NCBI GenBank assembly: GCA_021838445.1
Contig: JAKCDU010000012.1
Coordinates: forward strand, 21,392 to 85,391
Origin: Actinomycetes bacterium
GTDB taxonomy: Bacteria > Actinomycetota > Acidimicrobiia > Acidimicrobiales > Palsa-688
Direction: 5' to 3'
Length of the DNA: 64,000 nt
The notes beneath the pieces were generated by a model that searched no databases, was not told where the DNA came from, and worked only from the letters and a program-made list of their open reading frames with translations. This document shows, in pieces, positions 9,365 through 18,231 of the stretch (position 1 is the first letter of the stretch; every line of letters begins with the position of its first letter). Made by a program: the position numbers and the translations under genes.

Positions 9365-10069
9365 GTGCCGCCCGATGTGACCCCTACCGCCGACCCCATC
9401 GATACCGCCGACACGGCCGACCCGGGACTGCGATCCGACCAGCTCGAGCTGATCCGCTCGGTCAAGGGGTTCATGCCTGACGACGAGGGACAGGCCCTCT
9501 TCGGCGTGGCCCGGCAGGCCGCCCGCGGCGGCCTCGGCCCGCTGCTCGAGGTCGGCACCTACTGCGGTAAGTCGGCCCTCTACCTGGGCTTCGGTGCGGT
9601 CCCGTTCCGGACTCCGGTCTTCTCGGTGGATCACCATCGCGGCTCGGAGGAGAACCAGGCGGGCTGGGAGCACCACGACGCGTCCCTGGTGGATGCGCGC
9701 AGCGGCCGGATGGATACCCTCCCGGTAGCCCGCCGGGCCGTGGAGTCAGCCGGCCTCGACGAGACCGTGGTCTTGGTGGTCGGGCCCTCCACGGTGGTGG
9801 CCTCGGCGTGGGGTCAGCCTCTGAGCCTGCTGTTCATCGACGGCGGACACGGTCGCGAAGTGGCGTGGGCCGACTATCGGAGCTGGACCCCCAAGGTGGC
9901 CGAGGGGGGCTACCTGGCCATCCACGACGTCTTTCCCGATCCCGCCGACGGTGGCCGACCGCCCTACGAGATCTTCTGCGCGGCGCTCGAGTCGGGGCGT
10001 TTCCGGGAGGTTCCCGAACGGTCCTGCGGCAGCCTGAGGGTCCTTCGACGCCTGGCGGCCCCGGTCTAG
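9365..10069 (+). CDS. Class I SAM-dependent methyltransferase (Methyltransf_24-like)
   Basis: About 234 residues. The SAM-binding motif is LLEVGTYCGKSALYLG, followed by an acidic strand end (FSVDHHRGSEENQ), a LLFIDGGHGRE motif and GGYLAIHDVF, the layout of cephalosporin-hydroxylase or caffeoyl-CoA-O-methyltransferase-like enzymes. The substrate is unknown. GTG 9365 is preferred; a TTG at 9347 overlapping the GtrA stop would add six residues. The gene is probably cotranscribed with the GtrA gene and converges on a glycosyltransferase, with a hairpin between them. Confidence 0.75.
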   Translation: MPPDVTPTADPIDTADTADPGLRSDQLELIRSVKGFMPDDEGQALFGVARQAARGGLGPLLEVGTYCGKSALYLGFGAVPFRTPVFSVDHHRGSEENQAGWEHHDASLVDARSGRMDTLPVARRAVESAGLDETVVLVVGPSTVVASAWGQPLSLLFIDGGHGREVAWADYRSWTPKVAEGGYLAIHDVFPDPADGGRPPYEIFCAALESGRFREVPERSCGSLRVLRRLAAPV

Positions 10070-10108
10070 GAGGTTGGTGACCCCCCGGGGCGGTGGCGCT
10101 ACCGTGCG

Positions 10109-10128
10109 GCCCCCCTTAGGGAGGGGGC
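10109..10128. terminator. Hairpin between convergent methyltransferase and GT2
   Basis: GCCCCC/GGGGGC forms a 6-bp perfect stem extended by a wobble pair, between two convergent genes. It is a plausible bidirectional terminator. Confidence 0.5.
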
Positions 10129-10146
10129 GCCGACCGCTGTGGCCGC

Positions 10147-10905
10147 TCAGCGGTCCCGGCGTAGCACCAGCCAGAGGCGGCCCAGACCGAGCAGCGTGCG
10201 GGGTATCCGCCGGGCGATGGACGTCCGGGGCGGACGGGTGTCGCTGATGGCCACCGGGATCTCCCGGACCTGGAGGCCGTTGCGCTCGGCGCGGATTATG
10301 AGCTCGGTGTCGAATATGTCCTGGCCGAAGTGGCAGCGCGCCGCCAGCGTCTCGAGCGGGCCGCGCCGCAGAGCCTTGAGGCCGTGGGTGTCGCTGCTGT
10401 GCAGGCCGAAGCCGAAGCGCAGAACCACAGAGAAGGTGGTGGTCACCAGGCGCCGGGCCAGACCCCGGCGGTCGTCGGACCCCGGACCCCGCTTGGAGCC
10501 CACGACGACCGCCGCCGGCCCCTCCTGCATCACCGCCAGGGCCCGGTCCAAGAAGTCGAGGTCCACGAGGTCCACGTCGAAGTTGACCACGATGTCGCCT
10601 CTGGCCCGCAAGAAGCCGTCCCGCAGCGCCTTTCCGTAGTCGGCCTCGGCCCGGTTCACCACGCTGACGTGGGGATACGCCGCTTCGAGCCGGTCGGCCT
10701 CCTGGCTGGTCCCGTCGGACGACCCGTTCTGGACGATGATCACCTCGTAGTCGTGGCCGCGGGTCGCCATACCCGCAACCACCGCTTTCACCGCGGGCTC
10801 GAGGTATCCCTCCTCGTTGTGGGCCGGCATGACGATCGAGATCACCGCCGGCAATGGTAGGAGAGGAAGGTCCGACTGGCCCGCCGGGCGGCGGACCGGC
10901 AACAT
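10147..10905 (-). CDS. Family 2 glycosyltransferase, polyprenol-phosphate sugar synthase-like
   Basis: A 252-residue GT-A enzyme of the DPM1/Ppm1 type. It starts its catalytic fold with ISIVMPAHNEEG, has the QNGSSDGT nucleotide-sugar loop and the DVD metal-binding motif in VVNFDVDLVDLDF. Such enzymes move a sugar from a nucleotide donor to polyprenyl phosphate. There is no transmembrane region. It is divergent from the lnt homologue with 9 bases between starts; in mycobacteria a Ppm synthase and an Lnt domain are fused or paired, so a polyprenol-phosphate-mannose role is plausible. The true start could be the GTG at 10845, which begins directly at the GT-A fold. Confidence 0.8.
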   Translation of the reverse strand: MLPVRRPAGQSDLPLLPLPAVISIVMPAHNEEGYLEPAVKAVVAGMATRGHDYEVIIVQNGSSDGTSQEADRLEAAYPHVSVVNRAEADYGKALRDGFLRARGDIVVNFDVDLVDLDFLDRALAVMQEGPAAVVVGSKRGPGSDDRRGLARRLVTTTFSVVLRFGFGLHSSDTHGLKALRRGPLETLAARCHFGQDIFDTELIIRAERNGLQVREIPVAISDTRPPRTSIARRIPRTLLGLGRLWLVLRRDR

Positions 10906-10914
10906 TCGGGACCT

Positions 10915-12540
10915 ATGCCAGACGTTTCCACCCAGCCCCCCGGGGTGGCCGCCGCCCTTCCCGGGGGTCCCGGCCGGCGGCCGGGATGGAGGGTTCCGGT
11001 ACTAGCCGGGGCCGTTGCCGGCGGGCTGGTCGCGCTGTCGGTGCCCCCGTTCGGGTTCTGGCCGCTGGCGTGGTTGGGGCTGGGGGTTCTGGCTTTCGTC
11101 CTGCCCGGCCGGGGACGCCGGGTCCGTCTGGCCGTCGGTGCGGCCTTCGGCTTGGTCGACTTCGCCGTGGGCCTGGCCTGGGTGCAGGAGTTCTCGGTCT
11201 ACGGCTACGTGGCGTTGGTGGTGATCAGTGCGGCCTACTCCATGGTCGCGGTGCTCCTCGTGCCGGCCCACCGGCGCGGCGGCGTGGTGCTCGGCCTGCC
11301 GTGCACCTTCGTGCTGGCCGACTGGGCCCGTGACCGCTTCCCGCTGGGTGGTCTCCCGCTCGGCGGTTTCTCGCTCGGTCAGGCGGCGGGACCGTTGGCG
11401 GCGGTGCTGCGCCTCGGCGGGAGCCTGGCCCTGACCGCCGAGACGGTGCTGGTCGGCGTGGCGCTGGCCGAACTGGCCCGATGCGTGGTGGGTTGGCGGG
11501 GAAACCCGGCCCACGGTCCGCGGCGGGTGCCGGTGGTGGCGGTGGTCGCGGTGATCCTCGCCGTCGCCCTGCCGGTGGTCGGAGCGTGGTCGCCGTCGGG
11601 CGCGGGTGGCCACCGGGCGGCCATCCGGGTGGCCCTGGTCCAGGGAGGGGGTCCCCGGGGGACCCGGGCCATCAACACCGATCCCCAGGTCGTCTTCGAA
11701 CGCCATCTACGCGAGAGCGCCGCCATCTCCGGGCCGGTGGACCTCATCGTGTGGCCCGAAGGGGTACTGCAGGCGTCGAGCCCGGCGACTTACGCGGCCG
11801 ACGTCGCCGACCTGGCCCAGCTGGCCGTGCGCCACCGGGCGACGGTGGTGTCGGGGGCTGAGCAGCCCGTGGGGGCCACCCACTACCGCACCGACGTACT
11901 GGCCTGGAACCCGCAGGGGCAGGTGGTCGGCCGGTATGTGAAGAACCATCTGGTGCCCTTCGGGGAGTACGTGCCGTTCCGTTCGGTCATACAACGCTTC
12001 TTCAACCTCGCCGACGTTCCCTACGACGCCATCCCCGGTCATTCGTCGGGGTTGCTCCCCACCCCGGCCGCACCGCTGGCGGTGATGATCTCCTACGAGG
12101 TGTTCTTCGACGAGCGGGCCCGGGGAGGGGTGCGGGCGGGGGGTGAGCTGCTCGTGGTCCCGACCAACACGGCGTCCTACCGGAGCACCCAGGTGCCGAC
12201 CCAGGAGGTCGCCGCCGACCGTCTCCGGGCGTGGGAGACGGGGCGGTGGTTGGTCCAGGTGACACCCACCGGATACGCCACGGTCGTCAGCGCCACGGGC
12301 GCGGTGATCCGCAAGAGCCACCTCGATGCGGCCCAGGTCGAGTCGGCGACGGTGCCGCTGCGCACGGGGTATACGGTCTATGACCACATCGGTGACGAAT
12401 CAGTGGCGTTGATCGCCCTCCTCGGCTGGCTCGTCGCCGGGCGGGGAGCCCTCCGCGGCCGGCTGAGTCGACTCCGGAGCCGGCTGAGTCGACTCCCGAG
12501 CCGGCTCGACCGAGCCGGCACCACCGCACCAGGAATCTAG
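10915..12540 (+). CDS. lnt: Apolipoprotein N-acyltransferase homologue with Ser at the catalytic Cys position
   Basis: A 541-residue membrane enzyme homologue. Residues about 25-225 hold several transmembrane helices and residues about 235-490 a nitrilase domain. Lnt N-acylates the lipid-modified cysteine of lipoproteins. Glu282 (VWPEG), Lys343 (KNHLVPFGE) and Glu351 correspond to E. coli Glu267, Lys335 and Glu343. The position of E. coli Cys387 (ICYE) is Ser393 here (ISYE; codon TCC at 12091-12093). Either the enzyme uses serine, has another activity, or is inactive. It is divergent from the DPM1-like glycosyltransferase. The C-terminus has an Arg/Leu/Ser repeat (LSRLRSRLSRLPSRL) after the last membrane helix. 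Confidence 0.85.
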   Translation: MPDVSTQPPGVAAALPGGPGRRPGWRVPVLAGAVAGGLVALSVPPFGFWPLAWLGLGVLAFVLPGRGRRVRLAVGAAFGLVDFAVGLAWVQEFSVYGYVALVVISAAYSMVAVLLVPAHRRGGVVLGLPCTFVLADWARDRFPLGGLPLGGFSLGQAAGPLAAVLRLGGSLALTAETVLVGVALAELARCVVGWRGNPAHGPRRVPVVAVVAVILAVALPVVGAWSPSGAGGHRAAIRVALVQGGGPRGTRAINTDPQVVFERHLRESAAISGPVDLIVWPEGVLQASSPATYAADVADLAQLAVRHRATVVSGAEQPVGATHYRTDVLAWNPQGQVVGRYVKNHLVPFGEYVPFRSVIQRFFNLADVPYDAIPGHSSGLLPTPAAPLAVMISYEVFFDERARGGVRAGGELLVVPTNTASYRSTQVPTQEVAADRLRAWETGRWLVQVTPTGYATVVSATGAVIRKSHLDAAQVESATVPLRTGYTVYDHIGDESVALIALLGWLVAGRGALRGRLSRLRSRLSRLPSRLDRAGTTAPGI

Positions 12541-12584
12541 AACGAGTTGCAAATTTGTCACCGCTGAACAAGGATTTGACGCTT

Positions 12585-13859
12585 ATGGCCGGGACCGACG
12601 GGCTTCGTGTCGCTCTGCTCGTCTACCGGGGCAACCCCCACTCGGGCGGCCAGGGGGTCTACACCCGCTACCTGGCGCGGGAGCTGGTCAACCTGGGCCA
12701 CCAGGTGACCGTCTTCGCCGGCCAGCCCTACCCGGAGCTCGACGAGGGGGTGGGCTGGGCGCCGGTCCCCAGCCTGGACCTCTACCGTCCCGACAACCCG
12801 TTCCGGATACCGCACCCGCGCGAGTTCAAGACGCGCTACGACCTGGCCGAGTTCGCCCTGATGTGCACCGCCGGCTTCCCCGAGCCTCGGACCTTCAGCT
12901 GGCGGGTCCGCGACGTGCTGGCAGCTCGCCGGGACGACTTCGACGTGGTCCACGACAACCAGACGTTCGGCACCGGCCTGCTCGACGTGATGAGCAGCGG
13001 ATTGCCGCTGCTCGGCACCTGCCACCACCCCGTCACCGTGGACCGCAAGCTGGACCTCGAGCACGCCCCCACGTGGCGGCGGCGCCAGCAGCTGCGCCGC
13101 TGGTACGGCTTCTTGCAGATGCAGATGAAGGTGGCCCGGCAGATCCCCCGTATCCTCACCGTCTCGTCCTCCTCCAAGCGTGACATCGTCGAGCAGTACG
13201 GCGTTCGGGAGGGGCAGCTAGAGGTCGTTCCCATCGGGGTGGACCAGAACCACTTCCGACCCCGGCCCGACATCGCCAGGGTTCCCGGCCGGATCATGAC
13301 CACGGCCAGCGCCGATGTGCCCTTCAAGGGCCTGCTTCCCCTTGTGGAGGCGGTGGCCAAGGTCCGCACCGAGCGCCCCGAAGCCCACCTGGTCGTGGTC
13401 GGCAAGCTGCGCGCCGACAGCCCGGTGGCCAAGGCCATCGAGCGGCTCGGCGTGTCCGACGGGGTGACCTTCGAGTCGGGAATCAGCAACGAGCGCATGA
13501 TCGAGCTGTACGCCGAGGCCGAGGTCGCCGTGGTCCCCTCCCTCTACGAGGGCTTCTCCTTGCCGGCCGTCGAGTCCATGGCGTGCGGGGTGCCTCTGGT
13601 GGCGACCACCGGCGGGGCCCTGCCGGAGGTGGTGGGCCGGGACGGCGAGACCGGACTCCTGGTCACCCCCGGTGACTCGGGCGAGCTGGCCGCGGCCATC
13701 GAGCGGGTCCTCGCCGACCGGGAGCTGGCCGCTCGCTTATCGGAGCAGGGGCGCCGCCGGGTCCTGGAGCGCTTCACCTGGCAGGCCTGTGCGGCCGCCA
13801 CGGCGGACAGCTACCGGTGGGTCATCGAGGAGAAGCAGCGGGGCGCGCCCAGGTGCTGA
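12585..13859 (+). CDS. Family 4 glycosyltransferase
   Basis: About 424 residues with the GT-B fold. The N-terminal acceptor domain opens with LRVALLVYRGNPHSGGQGVY; the C-terminal donor domain has the retaining-enzyme motif EGFSLPAVESMACGVP, where the two Glu residues contact the donor sugar. The ATG at 12585 is preferred over TTG 12555 because AAGGA lies about 10 bases before it and the fold begins directly after. It probably builds a lipid- or protein-linked glycan. It overlaps the following methyltransferase by a few bases and starts a three-gene cluster. Confidence 0.88.
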   Translation: MAGTDGLRVALLVYRGNPHSGGQGVYTRYLARELVNLGHQVTVFAGQPYPELDEGVGWAPVPSLDLYRPDNPFRIPHPREFKTRYDLAEFALMCTAGFPEPRTFSWRVRDVLAARRDDFDVVHDNQTFGTGLLDVMSSGLPLLGTCHHPVTVDRKLDLEHAPTWRRRQQLRRWYGFLQMQMKVARQIPRILTVSSSSKRDIVEQYGVREGQLEVVPIGVDQNHFRPRPDIARVPGRIMTTASADVPFKGLLPLVEAVAKVRTERPEAHLVVVGKLRADSPVAKAIERLGVSDGVTFESGISNERMIELYAEAEVAVVPSLYEGFSLPAVESMACGVPLVATTGGALPEVVGRDGETGLLVTPGDSGELAAAIERVLADRELAARLSEQGRRRVLERFTWQACAAATADSYRWVIEEKQRGAPRC

Positions 13860-14572
13860 CCGTTCGCTACGACCGCCTCGGGGTGCGCCCGGGTGACCGA
13901 CTGCTCGACCTGGGAGCAGGCGCCGGCCGTCACGCCTTCGAGGCCATGAGGAGGGGTGCTTCGGTGACCGCCGTCGATGCCGACGCGGCCGAGGTCAAAG
14001 ACGTGAGCTGGATGATGAAAGGCCTGGCCGCGGACGATCCCGTCGTGGCGGCCGGGGTTGGCCGGGGGTCGGCCATGGTCGCCGACGCCCTGGAGCTGCC
14101 GTTCCCCGACGGAGCTTTCGACCGGATCATCGCCGCCGAGGTCCTCGAACACATACCGGGCGACCGTCAGGCCATCGGGGAGCTGACCCGGGTATTGCGC
14201 CCGGGCGGGACGATGGCGATCACCGTCCCCCGCTGGTGGCCCGAGTTGGTGACCTGGGCCATCTCCGACGACTACCACAACAAGCCCGGCGGCCACATCC
14301 GCATCTACCGCGCTTCGGCGCTGGTGTCGCGCGTCGAGGAGGCCGGGCTGGAGCGCTACTCCTCCCATCACGCCCACTCCCTGCACAGCCCCTACTGGTG
14401 GCTTCGAGCCGCGGTGGGCGTCGATCGCGACGATCACCCGCTCGTGAGCGCCTACCACCGGATGCTGGTCTGGGACATCACCGCCCGTACACCGTTCACC
14501 CGGGTTCCCGAAGCCCTGCTCAACCCGGTCATGGGTAAGAGCCTCGTGACCTACTTCCGGAAGCCCGGATGA
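13853..14572 (+). CDS. Class I SAM-dependent methyltransferase (Methyltransf_11)
   Basis: About 239 residues. Motif I is LLDLGAGAGRHAFEA, motif II ends in AVDADAAEV, motif IV is FDRIIAAEVLEHI and the post-motif is LRPGGTMAITVPRWWPE. The GTG at 13853 gives a start overlapping the GT4 stop. The gene ends in an ATGA overlap with the next gene, so the three are translationally coupled. The likely job is methylating a sugar or lipid carrier made with the GT4 enzyme; this is inferred from position. Confidence 0.82.
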   Translation: MLTVRYDRLGVRPGDRLLDLGAGAGRHAFEAMRRGASVTAVDADAAEVKDVSWMMKGLAADDPVVAAGVGRGSAMVADALELPFPDGAFDRIIAAEVLEHIPGDRQAIGELTRVLRPGGTMAITVPRWWPELVTWAISDDYHNKPGGHIRIYRASALVSRVEEAGLERYSSHHAHSLHSPYWWLRAAVGVDRDDHPLVSAYHRMLVWDITARTPFTRVPEALLNPVMGKSLVTYFRKPG

Positions 14573-15636
14573 GCCACCAGCCGTTGAGCCGGGAGGAGGT
14601 GGTGGCCACCGCCGGGTGGATCGCGTCCGTGCAGCTGCCCAACGGGATGATCCCCTGGTTTCAGGGCGGTCACTGCGACCCCTGGAACCACACCGAGGCG
14701 GCCATGGCACTGCTGCTCGGCGGACGACGCCACGAAGCCGAGAGGGCGTTCGACTGGCTCGCCGCCAACCAGCTCGACGACGGTGGGTGGTGCCGCTACT
14801 ACCTGGCCGAAGGTGTGGAGGACCCCCGCCGGGACCCCAACGTCGGCGCCTACGTAGCCGCCGGCGCGTGGTGGCACCACCTGATCACCGGGGATGTCGG
14901 GTTCTTGGAGAAGCTGTGGCCGGTCGTCGAGGGGGCCATCGAGTTCGCCCTGCGCCTCCAACAGCCCGGCGGCGAGATCCTGTGGTCCATGGACCCCGAC
15001 GGCCAGCGGGGCCGCTACGCCCTGGTCACCTCGACGGCCTCGATTCACCACAGCCTGCGCTGCGCCATCGCCACCGCCGAGCGGCTCGGCCATGAGCGCC
15101 CCGAGTGGGAGTTGGCCGCCGACCGGGTCGTCGACGCCATCGCCCATCGCCCCTCGGCCTTCGCCCCCAAGGACCGCTGGGCCATGGACTGGTACTACCC
15201 GGTGCTCTCGGGCGCTCTGCAGGGGGAGACGGCGGTGCAGCGGATCGAGTCCCGCTGGTCGGAGTTCGTGATGGATGGGGTGGGGGTGCGCTGCGTGTCG
15301 GACGAGCCGTGGGTCACCGCCGCCGAGACGGCCGAGTGCGCCATGGCCCTCGACGCCGTGGGCCTCGTCGACCTCGCCGGGGACCTGGTGACCGCCACCC
15401 GGCACATGCGCGACGACGACGGTTCCTACTGGACCGGCTGCGTGCATCCCCAGTGCGTGCGTTACCCCGGCGGCGAACGGACCACCTACACCGCGGCCGC
15501 GGTGCTCCTCGCCGACCACGCCCTCTGGGGTGACACCCCGGCGGCCGGGCTGTTTCGCGGTGAGAGCCTTCCCGGGGTGGTCGACGTGACCCGGGTCGCG
15601 GAGAACGTGGGCAGTAGTCGCGACCACCGGGGCTGA
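14569..15636 (+). CDS. (alpha/alpha)6-barrel protein, prenyltransferase/glycosidase-like
   Basis: A 355-residue protein with repeated Gly/Trp-rich helical hairpins such as QLDDGGWCRYY and RDDDGSYWTGC, the QxxDGGW-type repeats of terpene-cyclase/prenyltransferase and alpha/alpha-barrel glycoside hydrolase folds. No catalytic DXDD motif of squalene cyclases is seen, so a glycan-processing role fits better next to GT4 and the methyltransferase. There is no signal peptide. It starts with the ATGA overlap of the methyltransferase stop. Function is not established. Confidence 0.6.
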   Translation: MSHQPLSREEVVATAGWIASVQLPNGMIPWFQGGHCDPWNHTEAAMALLLGGRRHEAERAFDWLAANQLDDGGWCRYYLAEGVEDPRRDPNVGAYVAAGAWWHHLITGDVGFLEKLWPVVEGAIEFALRLQQPGGEILWSMDPDGQRGRYALVTSTASIHHSLRCAIATAERLGHERPEWELAADRVVDAIAHRPSAFAPKDRWAMDWYYPVLSGALQGETAVQRIESRWSEFVMDGVGVRCVSDEPWVTAAETAECAMALDAVGLVDLAGDLVTATRHMRDDDGSYWTGCVHPQCVRYPGGERTTYTAAAVLLADHALWGDTPAAGLFRGESLPGVVDVTRVAENVGSSRDHRG

Positions 15637-15655
15637 CCGGAGCTGACGGCTCCGG
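15637..15655. terminator. Bidirectional hairpin between glycan cluster and hemY
   Basis: Perfect 7-bp stem CCGGAGC/GCTCCGG with 5-base loop TGACG, directly after the alpha/alpha-barrel gene and before the convergent hemY stop. Confidence 0.55.
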
Positions 15656-15660
15656 TTCGG

Positions 15661-17052
15661 TCAGGCCGGCTCCGGCTCGGGCCGGGCGTCGGCCGCCAGC
15701 ACCGTGCGCGCCGCCGAGCGCCCCGACTTGATGCACGCCGGTATCCCCGCACCCCGGTAGCTCGCCCCGGCGACAGCGACCCGGGGCGACCGGGCCGCCA
15801 GGGCCTGCTCGATCCCGTCGACGACCGACCCGTGGCCGACCGGGTAGAGCGGGAAGGCGTCCGGCCAGCGGCTCAGTCGGCTCTCCGCCGGCTGCAGGGG
15901 GCGACCTACCGCCGAGGACAGTTCGGCGATCAGGCTGGCCGTCAGCTCGGCGTCGTCGAGCCGGTCGACGCGCCCGTCGCGGGAATGACCGGCGGAGACG
16001 CGCACTATGTGGTGACCCGTGTCGCCCCCGCCCGCCGGCCACTTGTTGGTGAAGAAGGAGCAGGCGGTCATGAGTCGGTGCTCGTCGTGGGGTACCAGGA
16101 ACCCGTTGTAGCCGGCCGGGGGACTCCACTGCGACTCGGGGATCGAGACGGTCAACAGGGCGACCGAGGTGAAGCGGATCGATCCCAGACCGGCCGGGGC
16201 GGCCGGGCCGAGCAGGCGGGACGCCACGGGTGCCGGCACGGCTAGCACCACGCCCTCGTAATCCCGTGATCCGGAGGGGGTGGAGACCTTCACCGCGGCG
16301 TTTCCCCCGGCCGGACCTACGGCCTCGACCGCCTCGACGGGCTCGGCGTGGAACTCGGTGGAAGCCGCCCGCAGGGCCTTCTCGAGCTCCTCCACCAGGC
16401 GTCCCGTTCCTCCCGCCGGGGTCAGGAAGATGGGCCCCGACTGGGTGCCGACGGGGGCCGTCTGGGTCCGCAGTCCGAGCAGCAGGCTGCGGTGGCGGCG
16501 GGCCGCGGCGAGCAGGTGGGGAGCGGTGAGCTCGGCGCTCAGCTCGTCGAGCGAGGCGGCGTGGATGCCTCCGAGGAGGGGTTCCACCAACCGGGTGGCC
16601 ACCTGCCGCCCGAAGCGGCCGGCGACCAGGTCCCCGACGCTGACGTCGCCGGCCGGGCGCGATGGGGGCAGCACCAGGTCGAGGGCGGCCCGGGCCAGCC
16701 CCCCGGGGCCGAGCAGACCCGAGCGGATGACCGGCCCCAGGCGGCCGGGTACGCCGAGCACCAGCCCGTCGGGCAGGCGCCTCAGGCGTCCCCGGGTCCA
16801 CAGCAGGGTGCGCCCGGCCGCCGGGGCTACCAGGTCGCCCAACCCGATCTCGGAGCACAGATCGGTGGCGTCGGGGGTCCTCACCAGGAAGGCGTCGGGC
16901 CCCTCGTCCACCGGCCGGCCGGCGAAGGGCGACGTGCGGATCTTCCCGCCGATGCGGCCCGGTTCGTAGAGGTGGGCGGGGTGGCCGGCCCGGGCCAGCT
17001 CCCACGCCGCGGCCAGCCCGGCCACGCCCCCGCCGACGACCGCGTAGGTCAC
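15661..17052 (-). CDS. hemY: Protoporphyrinogen/coproporphyrinogen oxidase
   Basis: A 463-residue FAD-dependent oxidase for porphyrin formation. The dinucleotide-binding motif VVGGGVAGLAAAWELARAG is at the very N-terminus, followed by GRIGGKIRTSPFAG and the flavin-contacting C-terminal stretch GASYRGAGIPACIKSG. Actinobacteria generally use the coproporphyrin-dependent route, in which this enzyme makes coproporphyrin III; the sequence alone does not separate the two activities. The start is a GTG. It lies downstream of hemE on the same strand with a strong hairpin in the 46-base gap. Confidence 0.9.
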   Translation of the reverse strand: MTYAVVGGGVAGLAAAWELARAGHPAHLYEPGRIGGKIRTSPFAGRPVDEGPDAFLVRTPDATDLCSEIGLGDLVAPAAGRTLLWTRGRLRRLPDGLVLGVPGRLGPVIRSGLLGPGGLARAALDLVLPPSRPAGDVSVGDLVAGRFGRQVATRLVEPLLGGIHAASLDELSAELTAPHLLAAARRHRSLLLGLRTQTAPVGTQSGPIFLTPAGGTGRLVEELEKALRAASTEFHAEPVEAVEAVGPAGGNAAVKVSTPSGSRDYEGVVLAVPAPVASRLLGPAAPAGLGSIRFTSVALLTVSIPESQWSPPAGYNGFLVPHDEHRLMTACSFFTNKWPAGGGDTGHHIVRVSAGHSRDGRVDRLDDAELTASLIAELSSAVGRPLQPAESRLSRWPDAFPLYPVGHGSVVDGIEQALAARSPRVAVAGASYRGAGIPACIKSGRSAARTVLAADARPEPEPA

Positions 17053-17063
17053 CCGGGCGGGGG

Positions 17064-17089
17064 CCGGCGGCCCCCGCGGGGGCCGCCGG
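17064..17089 (-). promoter_or_regulatory. Perfect 12-bp hairpin between hemE and hemY
   Basis: CCGGCGGCCCCC and its exact complement are separated by only GC. Sitting between two same-strand haem genes, it could partly terminate transcription, stabilise the upstream message or simply be a processed spacer. Confidence 0.45.
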
Positions 17090-17098
17090 AGCGGTCTG

Positions 17099-18124
17099 TC
17101 ACTCCACCTTCCCGGCGGCGTGCAGGTGGTCCACCAGGGCGGTCAGGACCCCGGGGTCGGTGTCGGGCAGTACGCCATGGCCGAGGTTGAAGATGTGGCC
17201 GCGTCCGCCCCCCTGGGCCACGATCCGATCGGCGCGCTGGCGGGCCACATCCCAACCGGCCAGCACCGAGACGGGGTCCAGGTTGCCCTGCACCGCGAAG
17301 TCGGGCCCGAGCCGGGCCCGGGCCTGGTCGAGCGGGACCCGCCAGTCGACGCCGACCACGTCGGCCCCGGCCTGGGCCATGAGGCCGAGGAGCTCGCCCG
17401 TGCCCACCCCGAAGTGGATCCGCGGGACGCCGAGATCGGCCACCCCGTCGAGCACCTTCTTCGAGGCGGGCATGGCCTGGCGGGCGTAGTCTTCGGGCGA
17501 GAGGGTCCCCACCCAGCTGTCGAAGAGCTGGACGGCCTGGGCCCCGGCCCCGACCTGGGCCCGCAGCGTGGCGATGGCCAGATCGGCCAGCCGGTCCAGG
17601 AGCGCCGCCCACAGGTCGGGCTGCTGCCACATGAGCGCCTTGGTGCGGACGTGATCGCGCGACGGTCCTCCTTCGACCAGGTAGCTCGCCAGGGTGAAAG
17701 GAGCGCCGGCGAAACCGATGAGCGGCACCGTCAGCTCCCGGCTCAGGAGGCGGATGGTCTCGATCACGTAGGGGATGTCGGCCTCGGGCTCGAGGGGTCG
17801 AAGCCGGGCCAGGTCGGCGGCCCCGGCGAAGGGCTGCTCGACGACGGGACCCACGCCGGGCTTGATGTCCACCCCGAAGCCGATGGCCTCGACCGGCACG
17901 ACGATGTCGGAGAAGAGCACCGCCGCGTCGACCCCGTACCGGCGTACCGGCTGCAGGGTGATCTCGGCGGCCAACTCGGGATCGCGGATCGAGTCCAGGA
18001 TGCTGCCCTGGTGGCGGGCGGCTCGGTATTCCGGCAGAGCCCGGCCGGCCTGCCTCATGAACCAGACGGGCACATGGTCCGCCGGCTGGCGCCGGCAGGC
18101 CGCGAGGAAAGGGGCCAGGGTCAA
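17099..18124 (-). CDS. hemE: Uroporphyrinogen decarboxylase
   Basis: About 341 residues. It removes four acetate carboxyls from uroporphyrinogen III to give coproporphyrinogen III. The family signature [10 protein letters not shown] near the N-terminus carries the substrate-binding Arg, and [15 protein letters not shown] and the [14 protein letters not shown]-terminal signature are intact. The TTG at 18124 ([11 protein letters not shown]) is preferred because it begins where other HemE proteins begin; a TTG at 18214 would add 30 residues without family support and would leave no room for the divergent helD promoter. Confidence 0.93.
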   Translation of the reverse strand: MTLAPFLAACRRQPADHVPVWFMRQAGRALPEYRAARHQGSILDSIRDPELAAEITLQPVRRYGVDAAVLFSDIVVPVEAIGFGVDIKPGVGPVVEQPFAGAADLARLRPLEPEADIPYVIETIRLLSRELTVPLIGFAGAPFTLASYLVEGGPSRDHVRTKALMWQQPDLWAALLDRLADLAIATLRAQVGAGAQAVQLFDSWVGTLSPEDYARQAMPASKKVLDGVADLGVPRIHFGVGTGELLGLMAQAGADVVGVDWRVPLDQARARLGPDFAVQGNLDPVSVLAGWDVARQRADRIVAQGGGRGHIFNLGHGVLPDTDPGVLTALVDHLHAAGKVE

Positions 18125-18231
18125 GCCGGTCGGATCGGGTCGGGGGGCGGCAAGTCGGCCACGGCAGATGCTAACTCGACAGCCCGGCTTGCGATCGTCG
18201 TCCGCAGCACGCAAAGTAGATGTTTCCTCGT

